Shown here one piece after another: positions 17,618-25,849 of a stretch of DNA of 33,255 nt. The stretch's first letter is position 1. Every line of letters starts with the position of its first letter. Location: positions 1 through 33,255 of the forward strand of contig JAQUWF010000029.1 of NCBI GenBank assembly GCA_028692975.1, given 5' to 3'. The notes below the pieces were generated by a model. That model saw only the letters and a program-made list of their open reading frames with translations. It did no database searches and was not told the origin of the DNA. Source of the DNA: Lachnospiraceae bacterium. GTDB lineage: Bacteria > Bacillota > Clostridia > Lachnospirales > Lachnospiraceae. Position numbers and translations under genes: made by a program.

Positions 17618-19915
17618 ATGATCAAACAAGTGGGGAAGATTACAAGAATTGTCTGTACGCCTGATGGAACTATACATAAGCCCGGAATGACAATAGCCTC
17701 AAAAAAGGATTGGGATACACTTTGTTTAAAGCCGGAGGCAAACAGGGAGAAAGTTGCATTTGCAAGTGGAGATAAGGCGCTGGTTGAACAAAAGCAATTT
17801 GCCTTTGAGCCCCGCGCCATCTATGAATATTGCATTGAAGGAAAGAAAGCCAAAATGGTGACAAAAAAAACCATCGATGGAGAGCGCACCTTTATTGAAA
17901 ATGCGGCAACTGTAAAGACAGGTGATGCATATACAGCCACGGTTTGTTTTCAAATCCGGAAGGATACCTGTATCTATGGACTGGGACAGCATGAAAATGG
18001 CATCTATAACTACCGCAATGTGAAGGAATACCTGTATCAGAATAATATGAAGATACCTATGCCCGTATTTCTCTCTTCCGACGGCTATGCCATTCTTTTC
18101 GATGCAGACTGTCTCATGACTTATGAAGAACGTGACAATGAGATCCATGTGGTACTAGATGCGGTAGACCAGATTTCCTATTATCTGATTGTGGGAGACA
18201 CCTTTGATGAATTAATTGCCGGGATCCGTACCCTTACAGGTAAGGCAGCGATGCTGCCACGCTGGGCTTTTGGATATGTACAATCCAAAGAACGGTATGT
18301 ATCCCAGGAGGATATTTTAACAACCTCCAAAGAATTCAAGAAGAGGCAGATTCCGCTGTCTTGCCTTGTGCTAGACTGGAAATCCTGGGAAGAAGGAAAA
18401 TGGGGCAATAAGATAGTCGACAAAGAACGCTTTGGGAATCTAAAGGCGATGACCGATCAATTGCATGAAGATGATACGGCTTTTATGGTATCTATCTGGC
18501 CGAATATGAATAAAGGATGCGAGAATAATGCGCAGATGATGGAAGGCGGATATCTGCTTGCCAATCTGTCCACCTACAATGCATTTGATGAGCAGGCGAG
18601 AGCACTCTACTTTAAACAGTGTAAGGAGGAATTATTCTCAGGAGGTGTGGATGCCTGGTGGTGTGATTCTACGGAACCATTTACACCAGATTGGAATGGA
18701 CTTGAAAAAAGGGAAGAGGAAGAGCGCTATGCACTCGCAAAAGAGAATCTGACCAGATACTTCGATGCACGCAAAGCCAATAATTATGCGCTGGCACATG
18801 CAAAAGGCATCTATGAAAATCAAATGGCAGATACAAAGGAGAAACGTGTGGTCAATCTCACACGTTCTGGATCCTTATCCATTCAGCAGTATGGTACCAT
18901 ATTGTGGTCTGGTGATATTATGGCTACGTGGGATGTATTCCGCCATCAGATTGCGGAAGGTCTTAGCATGTGTATGTCAGGCATTCCGTATTGGACGCTT
19001 GATATAGGTGCATTTTTTGCAGGCTCCACAAAAGGATTTAGACGATTTACCAATGCCAGTGAAGGGGAAGCACCGTGGTTCTGGCATGGGTTATTTGAAG
19101 ATGGTGTAGCCGATAAGGGATATAAAGAGCTTTACACAAGATGGCTGCAGTTTGGCACCTTCTTACCGGTTATGCGCTCTCATGGAACGGATACACCAAG
19201 GGAGCCTTGGAACTTTGGTGAACCTGGAAGCATCTACTATGACACCATTGTAAAATACATAAATATGCGCTACGAAATGCTTCCATATAGCTACTCGCTG
19301 GCATATCAGATGCATGAGAAATCGTATACACTTATGCGTAGTCTGATGTTTGATTTTGCATCGGATGAAAAGGTAAGAAATATTGCAGATGAATTTATGT
19401 ATGGACCATCCTATCTGGTAGCGCCGGTTACAAATGCCATGGAGTTTGGACCAGATAATGAACAATTAGAGGGAATAACAACTCAAAAGGTATATCTGCC
19501 AAATGGAACTGGCTGGTATCATCAGGAGAATAAGCAGTGGTTTGAAGGCGGCAGAGCATATGAAATCGATGCTCCAATCGCATGGCAGCCGGTATTTATT
19601 CGTGAAGGTGCTATTTTGCCACTTAGTAAGGCAAGAACAAAAGACGGAGTGGCAGATACGATAGAAATCTATGAAGGAGCAGATGGAACCTTCACATACT
19701 ATCTGGACAACGGAATGGACGATGCATATCAAAGAGGTGAATTCGCGAAAATCACGATGCACTATGAGGATAAAGCACGAAGACTTGTCCTGGATGCAGC
19801 GGAAGGAACGTATGCTTATCCAGAGCATTTTACATGTATATATTGGACAAAGGATGGAAAATGCAGTAAGCAGGAAATCTGCTATAATGGAAATAAAATA
19901 GAGACCACACTTTAA
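17618..19915 (+). CDS. GH31 family alpha-glycosidase
   Basis: This 765-aa GH31 enzyme probably acts on alpha-glucosides or alpha-xylosides. The likely nucleophile is Asp350 in DAWWCDSTEPF and the acid/base is Asp433 in ILWSGDIMATWD. Other family blocks are RWAFGYVQSKERY (215-227), LVLDWKSW (250-257), TRSGSLSIQQYG (415-426) and PVMRSHGTDTPREPWNFG (517-534). There is no signal peptide, so it should be cytoplasmic. ATG 17618 follows AGAGGAG by 7 bases; an upstream in-frame GTG at 17597 precedes that site and was not used. It lies 33 bases after GH42 in the same operon. Substrate cannot be read from sequence; the insert before the catalytic region would need family-tree placement. Confidence 0.93.
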   Translation: MIKQVGKITRIVCTPDGTIHKPGMTIASKKDWDTLCLKPEANREKVAFASGDKALVEQKQFAFEPRAIYEYCIEGKKAKMVTKKTIDGERTFIENAATVKTGDAYTATVCFQIRKDTCIYGLGQHENGIYNYRNVKEYLYQNNMKIPMPVFLSSDGYAILFDADCLMTYEERDNEIHVVLDAVDQISYYLIVGDTFDELIAGIRTLTGKAAMLPRWAFGYVQSKERYVSQEDILTTSKEFKKRQIPLSCLVLDWKSWEEGKWGNKIVDKERFGNLKAMTDQLHEDDTAFMVSIWPNMNKGCENNAQMMEGGYLLANLSTYNAFDEQARALYFKQCKEELFSGGVDAWWCDSTEPFTPDWNGLEKREEEERYALAKENLTRYFDARKANNYALAHAKGIYENQMADTKEKRVVNLTRSGSLSIQQYGTILWSGDIMATWDVFRHQIAEGLSMCMSGIPYWTLDIGAFFAGSTKGFRRFTNASEGEAPWFWHGLFEDGVADKGYKELYTRWLQFGTFLPVMRSHGTDTPREPWNFGEPGSIYYDTIVKYINMRYEMLPYSYSLAYQMHEKSYTLMRSLMFDFASDEKVRNIADEFMYGPSYLVAPVTNAMEFGPDNEQLEGITTQKVYLPNGTGWYHQENKQWFEGGRAYEIDAPIAWQPVFIREGAILPLSKARTKDGVADTIEIYEGADGTFTYYLDNGMDDAYQRGEFAKITMHYEDKARRLVLDAAEGTYAYPEHFTCIYWTKDGKCSKQEICYNGNKIETTL

Positions 19916-19926
19916 AATGTGGTCTC
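19901..19926 (-). terminator. Terminator of the YesM-type kinase gene, overlapping the GH31 stop
   Basis: A 9-bp stem (GAGACCACA 19901-19909 with TGTGGTCTC 19918-19926) closes an 8-base loop. On the minus strand it is followed by TATTTTATTT, so it is a good terminator for the kinase gene. On the plus strand there is no T-tract, though the hairpin sits on the GH31 stop codon. Confidence 0.8.
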
Positions 19927-19935
19927 CTGCATGCT

Positions 19936-21753
19936 TTATTCAAGATCCTCAGGAAGAACGCATGGTATTCGAAAAACAATCTTAAAGCCAATGCCATTTT
20001 CACCAACCTGTGGCTGGAGACATGAGTCTTCGCCGAAGACAAGTTTTAGCCGGCTGTTTACATTTGACAGGGCAAAGCCATTGTCTTCCTTACGACTTAA
20101 GACCGGTTCGGATAATTTCTTCTTTAATAAAGAAAGTTCTTCTTCTGTAATAGAGGAGCCATTATCTTCAATAGTAAATACAAGGTATTTCTGTTCATTT
20201 TCAGTTTGAGCGTGAGCAGAGATCATCAAAAGATTATCATCACAATCAACACGCATGCCGTGTACAAAGTAATTCTCGATGAGAGGCTGCAAAGTGTTTT
20301 TTGGAATGCCGTATATCTTTATAGAACCTTCAATATTTACCTCATATTCAAAATTTCCATAGCGGTACATGTAGATATTAATGAGATTCTCGCACTGGCT
20401 GCATTCTTCGCCAATGGATACATAGAGGTTTCTGCGCGTCTGATTACGGTACATCTTGGATAATAGAAGCAGCATCTGCGAGGCATCCGAATAGCGTCCC
20501 TTCATGATCTGCACGCGGATTTGTTCCAGTGCGTTATAGAGAAAATGAGGATTAATGCTTGTCTGCATAGCATATAGTTCTGCCTTGTGCTGTGAAATCT
20601 CGTACACATAAGCCTTCTCAACATTCTGTTGTAGTTCGTCACACATGCGATTGAAGCTAAGGGTAATCTGTGTAAATTCATCGTTACTCCTTGGAACAGG
20701 CAGGCGATGATCAAGATTATTCTGCCCTACCAGGGCCATACCGGCTTGAATCGTTTTGATTCTTCGGTCCGACATTCTTAGGGTGATGGTGTATAAAAGG
20801 GTAAAGCCAGCACAAATAAGGACAGCTAATAGGAGCAGGATACTTTGTGTGAATCCTGTAGTTATATGATCAGCAGATATCTGATAGTCTGTAAAAAAAT
20901 CATAGCGACCATTATACGTGGTTGCATGATAATAAGTTGTATTCTCCGATTTTATTGCAGTAGCAGAAGTCTGGATCGTGTTTGAAGTTGGCGCTGCAAA
21001 TGTATTGGTATCTGAAAAAATAAGTGCATCTGACGATGTATAATTGTCATCTGAGGCAAAAAATATGTTGCGGTCCTGATCGGTAATCGTAAAGAGCGCA
21101 GAATCCTGCAGATGTGCATCGGCAAGGATATTTGTGAATTCAGAGGTAGAGTAGAGGACGATAATCTGCCCTAAGTTGGCAAGCGTCCCATCTGCATAAT
21201 CAAATATGGTTCCACCCAGACCGTATACATGGTCGGCTGGCTTTGCATAGGTACTGCTAAGAGCATCCAGTTGTGCATCTGAAAAGAGGCGAAGGGAGAA
21301 TGGCTGATCCGCAGGGGGGGAGATAAAATCTAACTGATCCAATGTTTGGTAACGTGCATCATACTGATACAGATGATCTGTGTTGGTGATAAGCAGCACG
21401 CCGCAGCAGTATTGGTCGTAGCGACAGATTTCGGCTAAAATATTGATAATATCCGTTTTTGAGAATTGTGGTAATTCGTCTAAAGTATTGCGATAGAGAT
21501 CACAGAGGGATTGGTATTGTGTGGTGTTGGTATAGATAGGCGCCAGTGTATTGGCGAATCCGCTTTGTTTCGAAGCAAGACTTGAGGAAAGGTTACTGAT
21601 TGCTATATCATAGTTCTTTAAATAGGCACTTCGTTCCTGCTGCTCGATGATAAGACCGCTTAACGCAAAGAGCACTGTTGTAACGGTACAGACAAGTATA
21701 ATACATATTAAGAGCAGTTTTGAGTAATAACCGGAAGTGATTTTTTTTAACAT
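19936..21753 (-). CDS. YesM/LytS-type sensor histidine kinase, orphan
   Basis: This 605-aa membrane kinase has transmembrane helices at about 12-33 and 302-325 around an extracellular sensor of about 265 residues. A HAMP-like segment (about 328-380) follows, then a His_kinase domain with His403 in TSINPHFLYNALEQIR. The ATPase domain has QPLIENYFVHG, EDNGSSI and GFALSNVNSRL. The class normally pairs with an adjacent AraC-type response regulator (YesN) and controls sugar uptake genes. No response regulator lies next to it: its 3' end converges with GH31 and its 5' end diverges from a solute-binding protein gene. AAGGAGATAAC gives an excellent start at 21753. The divergent binding protein may be its co-sensor or its target, by inference. 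Confidence 0.93.
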   Translation of the reverse strand: MLKKITSGYYSKLLLICIILVCTVTTVLFALSGLIIEQQERSAYLKNYDIAISNLSSSLASKQSGFANTLAPIYTNTTQYQSLCDLYRNTLDELPQFSKTDIINILAEICRYDQYCCGVLLITNTDHLYQYDARYQTLDQLDFISPPADQPFSLRLFSDAQLDALSSTYAKPADHVYGLGGTIFDYADGTLANLGQIIVLYSTSEFTNILADAHLQDSALFTITDQDRNIFFASDDNYTSSDALIFSDTNTFAAPTSNTIQTSATAIKSENTTYYHATTYNGRYDFFTDYQISADHITTGFTQSILLLLAVLICAGFTLLYTITLRMSDRRIKTIQAGMALVGQNNLDHRLPVPRSNDEFTQITLSFNRMCDELQQNVEKAYVYEISQHKAELYAMQTSINPHFLYNALEQIRVQIMKGRYSDASQMLLLLSKMYRNQTRRNLYVSIGEECSQCENLINIYMYRYGNFEYEVNIEGSIKIYGIPKNTLQPLIENYFVHGMRVDCDDNLLMISAHAQTENEQKYLVFTIEDNGSSITEEELSLLKKKLSEPVLSRKEDNGFALSNVNSRLKLVFGEDSCLQPQVGENGIGFKIVFRIPCVLPEDLE

Positions 21754-21766
21754 GTTATCTCCTTAA

Positions 21767-21851
21767 AGAAAATTTTCTGTATCCTAAAAATATTATTTGC
21801 GTTATAGTAATGAATATAGCAGCGCAATTAGAAAATTTTGATTATATCAAA
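21767..21851. promoter_or_regulatory. Repeat-containing divergent control region between kinase and binding-protein genes
   Basis: AGAAAATTTT occurs at 21767-21776 (there part of the 12-bp palindrome AGAAAATTTTCT) and again at 21830-21839, exactly 63 bases apart, about six helical turns. A further inverted repeat, TTTGAT-TAT-ATCAAA, spans 21837-21851. On the minus strand TTGCGC and TATAAC at 15-base spacing could serve the kinase gene, but that is weak. The repeats are candidate regulator sites. Confidence 0.4.
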
Positions 21852-21907
21852 TTATAGCAGTCGCAGTATGAAAAAGCAACAAAGAGTATGCGATTATGGA
21901 GGGGAAT

Positions 21908-23641
21908 ATGCAAAAGAAAAAGGTATTCTTAATTGGAGCGGCAATCCTGGTTGGAGGCTGTCTGTTATTTTGCGGTGTGCGTGCACAAAAGCAAAAAAGC
22001 AGAATGCGGGAAGAAGCATTAAATACCAGACAGGAGGTATCGCTGACTGCTTTTGTACAGCAGTCCACCACCACAGAGTCCGGTATCTGGCAGGGTTGGG
22101 GAGCTCAGAAATTATATGAGGATACGAATATTAAACTGGAACTTTATCCAACGGGAGATGCGGTAGAGAAAAAACTGATGCAGTATATATCTGCGGGTAC
22201 GATGCCGGATATCATAGGGTTTCGTGATCTGAATCAGGCGCAGATGGCCATGGATGCGGGTGTGTTGCTTCCCCTGGAACAATATTCAGAAAAACTCCCT
22301 TCTATATTCAAAACGAAAGCGTACGAGAATGCAATTTCTTATTACAGGGAAAATGATAATAATGGTAGTGGAAGTCTCTATATAATGCCGACCTCCATAG
22401 GACCGGTATCCTACAACGCATATAACTGGGTCCCTCTTCTGCAATGGGGAACTTACAAAGAAATTGGGGAGCCAAAGATAGAAACCCTGGAGGACTATCT
22501 GGATGTGGTGGAGCAGATGGTTGCGAAGAAACCCGTTACGGATACGGGAGAAAAGGTCTATGGCTTTTCACTCTTTACGGATTGGGACAAGTATTCGGCG
22601 CTTGAAATTGCGTCTTTGTCATATTTTTATGGAATTGATACGGAGTATGTCTCCTCCCTTATGGAGACCAATGTGATTACAAAGGAAACCAACTCCATAC
22701 TTTCGGAGGACAGTTTTTATAAAAGAGCATTAAAGTTCTACTTTATGGCAAATCAGCGTGGACTGCTGGATCCGGATTCCATGACCCAGACTTACAGTAA
22801 ACTGGAAAATAAGTTCAGTCAGGGCAGGGTCATGTTTTCGTGGTTCTCGTGGCTGACGGGAACGTATAATAGTGTTTCATCGGGGAATGTCAATAACGAA
22901 GAGAATGCCGATGGATATGCCTCTGTTCTGGCGTCTGACATGAAAATATATGAGGCACCGGATCAGGTGATTGGGCGTAACTGGTATTTCGCAATCAGCA
23001 AAAACTGCAAAAATATCGACAAGGCGTGTGAATTCCTGAATTGGTTATATGACCCGGAGGTAGAGTCTTACCTCTACAACGGACCGGAGGGAAGTGTATG
23101 GGAGTACGATAAAAAAGGAGAGCCTTATGTGACGGAAGAGGGCTGGAATATCATCAATCGGCAATCAGAGGATCTGATGCCGGGAGAACAGGCTGGTTCC
23201 TTTTTGGATGGGACGTATGCATTTAATGCTATTGGGATGCAGGCCTCGACGATTATGGAGGATGGATATCCCATCAGTTACCGATATTGGCCCTCCACCC
23301 TGAGCAACGATAAGACGCTTATGGAAAAAGAGGTGTTGGGCAGGATGGAAAGTGAGACACTTGCCGAATATCTGTATGAAAAGAACATGATCGCAAAGTC
23401 TACCATAGCGGTCAATATGATTCCGGCATTGACCAATGATATGGAAAGCCAGATATCTAGAATCGGAGAAGTCGTACGAAACTACTCCTGGAAAATGGTA
23501 TATGCAGCCGATGAAGAAGAGTTTGAAAGCCTTTGGGCTTCCCTTGTGCAGGAAACCTCGGAACTGGGGATGGGGCAGGTGGAGCAGTACTATCAAAGTG
23601 CGTGGGAAACGGCGTTGAAAAAGGCAGAACAATACGAATAG
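21908..23641 (+). CDS. Extracellular solute-binding protein (family 1, sugar type), no permease nearby
   Basis: This 577-aa protein resembles large family-1 binding proteins of carbohydrate ABC importers (YtcQ/LplA size class). The N-terminus is basic (MQKKK) followed by about 20 hydrophobic residues. A possible lipobox, LVGGC with Cys18, is followed by more hydrophobic residues, so lipid anchor and plain membrane anchor both remain possible. SAGTMPDIIGF, the GPVSYNAYNW region and a late RNWYFAISKNCKNIDKACEF are typical of the fold. ATG 21908 is preceded by GGAGGGG. No ABC permease or ATPase gene is in the window. Its neighbours are a divergent YesM-type kinase and two UroD-like genes in the same direction, 18 bases downstream. 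Ligand unknown. Confidence 0.87.
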   Translation: MQKKKVFLIGAAILVGGCLLFCGVRAQKQKSRMREEALNTRQEVSLTAFVQQSTTTESGIWQGWGAQKLYEDTNIKLELYPTGDAVEKKLMQYISAGTMPDIIGFRDLNQAQMAMDAGVLLPLEQYSEKLPSIFKTKAYENAISYYRENDNNGSGSLYIMPTSIGPVSYNAYNWVPLLQWGTYKEIGEPKIETLEDYLDVVEQMVAKKPVTDTGEKVYGFSLFTDWDKYSALEIASLSYFYGIDTEYVSSLMETNVITKETNSILSEDSFYKRALKFYFMANQRGLLDPDSMTQTYSKLENKFSQGRVMFSWFSWLTGTYNSVSSGNVNNEENADGYASVLASDMKIYEAPDQVIGRNWYFAISKNCKNIDKACEFLNWLYDPEVESYLYNGPEGSVWEYDKKGEPYVTEEGWNIINRQSEDLMPGEQAGSFLDGTYAFNAIGMQASTIMEDGYPISYRYWPSTLSNDKTLMEKEVLGRMESETLAEYLYEKNMIAKSTIAVNMIPALTNDMESQISRIGEVVRNYSWKMVYAADEEEFESLWASLVQETSELGMGQVEQYYQSAWETALKKAEQYE

Positions 23642-23659
23642 AGAGAAGGAAGATAGAAA

Positions 23660-24790
23660 ATGGCAACGGGATTTAATACGTTACTTAGAGATTCGCAGGG
23701 AACAAAAGTGCAGCCGGTTTCTGTAGAAAACTTTGATTTGCAGGGTTATGCAGAATATGAGGCTGAGTTATTAGAGAAAAATAAGAAATTTGTAGAAGAT
23801 AAGAGCGGAATCCTCGTGTATAGAAGAGTGCGTGCAGATGGTGTGTTCTATGATAAGTGCAGAGACTACAAAGAGTCACTGGCCTTACAGTTGGGGGCAC
23901 TGCAGACAAGCATGCAGTACAGGGCGGATATTGCAAATTTTTTGGAACCATGGTATGGGATCGGCTACATCGCCGCCTGCTTTGGGGCTGAATATGTCTG
24001 GAAAGCAGAGCAGGCACCCTCGGTAGAACCATTGTTTTCTACGGCCGCACAGATTCTGGAGGCGGATTTTAAGCCCATTGAGCAGACGCCCATGGGGAAA
24101 TATATTCTGGAGATGATCACATACTTCGTGGAGCAGACGAAAGGAAAAATACCGATTTCCTTCTGTGATATACAGGCTCCGCTTAACATGCTTTCCTATC
24201 TGATGCCGATTACAGACCTCTTCATGGAGATATACGATGATCCCGATACGGTAAAGGCCGCTGCAAATCGTGTGGCGGAGCTGCTTGTGGATTTCCTGAA
24301 AAAACAGGAGGAAATTATAGGGGATGCACTGGTAAAACCGGGGCATGGATTTGCCAGCAGCCGCGTATTTAAGGGTGCCGGAATGAGTGACGATAATTCC
24401 ATTATGATACAGGCGGAAGATTATCAGGATCTGTTTCAAAAGGCAGATGAGAAGATTGGAGCAGCCTTTGGCGGAACGGTTTACCATTCCTGCGGGAATT
24501 GGGAAAATAAGATTGACATGGTGAAGCAAATAAAGCATATGACAAGCGTTGATGGTGCATTCTCAATAGAAACAGACCCGTCACCCAACGATCCTTTTGT
24601 GTTTGGCGAGGCGTTTGATGGTACAGGGATCGTTGTAAATGCAAGAGCAGTCGGGGATGCGAAAACCAGCTTCGAAGCATTCAGACAAATATGGAGACCA
24701 CAGCAGAAATTAATTGCAGTTACCTATTGTGAGGACCCCGGGGAACAGGAAAAACTGTATCGTATGCTTCATGAACTGGAGGAAGAGTAG
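23660..24790 (+). CDS. UroD-superfamily protein with methyltransferase-type zinc site (1)
   Basis: This 376-aa protein has the uroporphyrinogen-decarboxylase barrel. It carries His276-Ser-Cys278 in TVYHSCGNW and a late Cys357 in AVTYCEDPG. This HxC...C set is the zinc-ligand pattern of corrinoid-linked methyltransferases of the superfamily (MtaA, CmuA), and heme-pathway UroD lacks it. So a methyl-transfer role is more likely than porphyrin decarboxylation. Other visible blocks are ISFCDIQAPLNMLSYL (166-181) and ASSRVFKGAGMSDD (232-245). The start at 23660 follows AGAAGGAAG. The next gene begins on the base after its stop, so the pair is coupled. Substrate and methyl acceptor are unknown; no corrinoid protein gene is in the window. 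Confidence 0.83.
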   Translation: MATGFNTLLRDSQGTKVQPVSVENFDLQGYAEYEAELLEKNKKFVEDKSGILVYRRVRADGVFYDKCRDYKESLALQLGALQTSMQYRADIANFLEPWYGIGYIAACFGAEYVWKAEQAPSVEPLFSTAAQILEADFKPIEQTPMGKYILEMITYFVEQTKGKIPISFCDIQAPLNMLSYLMPITDLFMEIYDDPDTVKAAANRVAELLVDFLKKQEEIIGDALVKPGHGFASSRVFKGAGMSDDNSIMIQAEDYQDLFQKADEKIGAAFGGTVYHSCGNWENKIDMVKQIKHMTSVDGAFSIETDPSPNDPFVFGEAFDGTGIVVNARAVGDAKTSFEAFRQIWRPQQKLIAVTYCEDPGEQEKLYRMLHELEEE

Positions 24791-25834
24791 ATGATAAAAT
24801 ATGATATTACCTTTCACCCAAAGTGGTGGCATAAGCACGCAGGGATTTGTTTTGGCCAGGAGTTTTTTGATGATCCAAAGTATCGGATCGAATGTGATGT
24901 CAAGATGCGAAAGGCGCTATATGAACATTTTGGAGCATATGGAATAGGCGAAAAGAATCCGAAGGAGAGACCGCTTCTGGGAAGTGATTTGCTGGCGGCC
25001 GGATATTTGTACTCGGAGATTCTGGGCTGCAAAATCATTTATCAGGAGGACAATTCACCCCAGGTCGTATCACTGGGGCTGGACGAAGACTCACTGCAGG
25101 AGTTTGAGGTTCCAAAGCTTGCGGAGAGTGAGGTCTGGAAACGCACACAAAAACAGATCGACTATTTACAGGCTGCATATGGTCATGTGGAAACGTATAT
25201 CAATCTTATGGGGATTCAAAATATTGCCTTGGATCTTATGGGGCAGGAGCTGCTTGTTTCCTATTATACGGCACCCGATGAAGTGGATGCCATGCTGCAT
25301 GGGATCACAGAAATATCAGTGGATATTGGAAAACGCTTCAAACAGCTCTCAAGTGACGTCTCAGGCGGTGTGACAGGGATTATAAGACAGGTTATGCCAG
25401 AGTGTTATGTGACCTCGAATTGCTCTGTGGAGATGGTATCAAACGAACTGTATGAGGAATTCTTACTAAAATATGACACAAGGCTTTCTCATGCATTTGG
25501 GTGCTTCGGGATTCATCACTGCGGACAGACCATGGAGCACGTGGCAGAAGGGTATGCCAAGGTGCCAGACCTTCAATTCGCAGAGGTTGGCGCCGGTTCC
25601 GATATTCAAAAGGTCCGTGAAATACTGCCCCATGTACATCTGAACGCAAGGTATAGCCCGGCGAGGATTCTGCACGCTTCGAAAGAAGAGATAACAAAGG
25701 AAGTGCAGGAACTTGTATCATTAGGCAAACATGATCAGGGGGGAATATCGGTATCCTGTGTTGGTATGGACGAGCAGGTGACAGATGCACAGGTAATCAA
25801 TTTCCTGGAGGCCTGCAGGGCCGTGGGCGAGTAA
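24791..25834 (+). CDS. UroD-superfamily protein with methyltransferase-type zinc site (2)
   Basis: This 347-aa protein has the same fold family as its upstream neighbour but is clearly diverged from it. The zinc pattern is His242-His-Cys244 in FGIHHCGQTMEH with Cys323 in ISVSCVGMDE. The N-terminal third (HPKWWHKHAGICFG, and KERPLLGSDLLAAGYLY at 58-74) differs from classical UroD. ATG 24791 abuts the preceding TAG, with GGAGGAAG as ribosome site inside the upstream gene. Two non-identical members in one operon suggest either a two-part methyl-transfer system (one substrate-side, one acceptor-side) or a heterodimer, which is inference. The gene ends 15 bases from the convergent phosphatase-like gene, with no visible terminator. 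Confidence 0.83.
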   Translation: MIKYDITFHPKWWHKHAGICFGQEFFDDPKYRIECDVKMRKALYEHFGAYGIGEKNPKERPLLGSDLLAAGYLYSEILGCKIIYQEDNSPQVVSLGLDEDSLQEFEVPKLAESEVWKRTQKQIDYLQAAYGHVETYINLMGIQNIALDLMGQELLVSYYTAPDEVDAMLHGITEISVDIGKRFKQLSSDVSGGVTGIIRQVMPECYVTSNCSVEMVSNELYEEFLLKYDTRLSHAFGCFGIHHCGQTMEHVAEGYAKVPDLQFAEVGAGSDIQKVREILPHVHLNARYSPARILHASKEEITKEVQELVSLGKHDQGGISVSCVGMDEQVTDAQVINFLEACRAVGE

Positions 25835-25849
25835 GCGCATAATCTTATA

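Noticed and set aside
21908-21990. Firm lipoprotein call for the solute-binding protein
   Set aside because: LVGGC could be a lipobox, but the residues after Cys18 stay hydrophobic, so a simple membrane anchor is equally likely.
23660-25834. Heme-pathway uroporphyrinogen decarboxylase (hemE)
   Set aside because: Both proteins carry the HxC...C zinc pattern of the methyltransferase branch, there are two of them, and no other heme gene is nearby.
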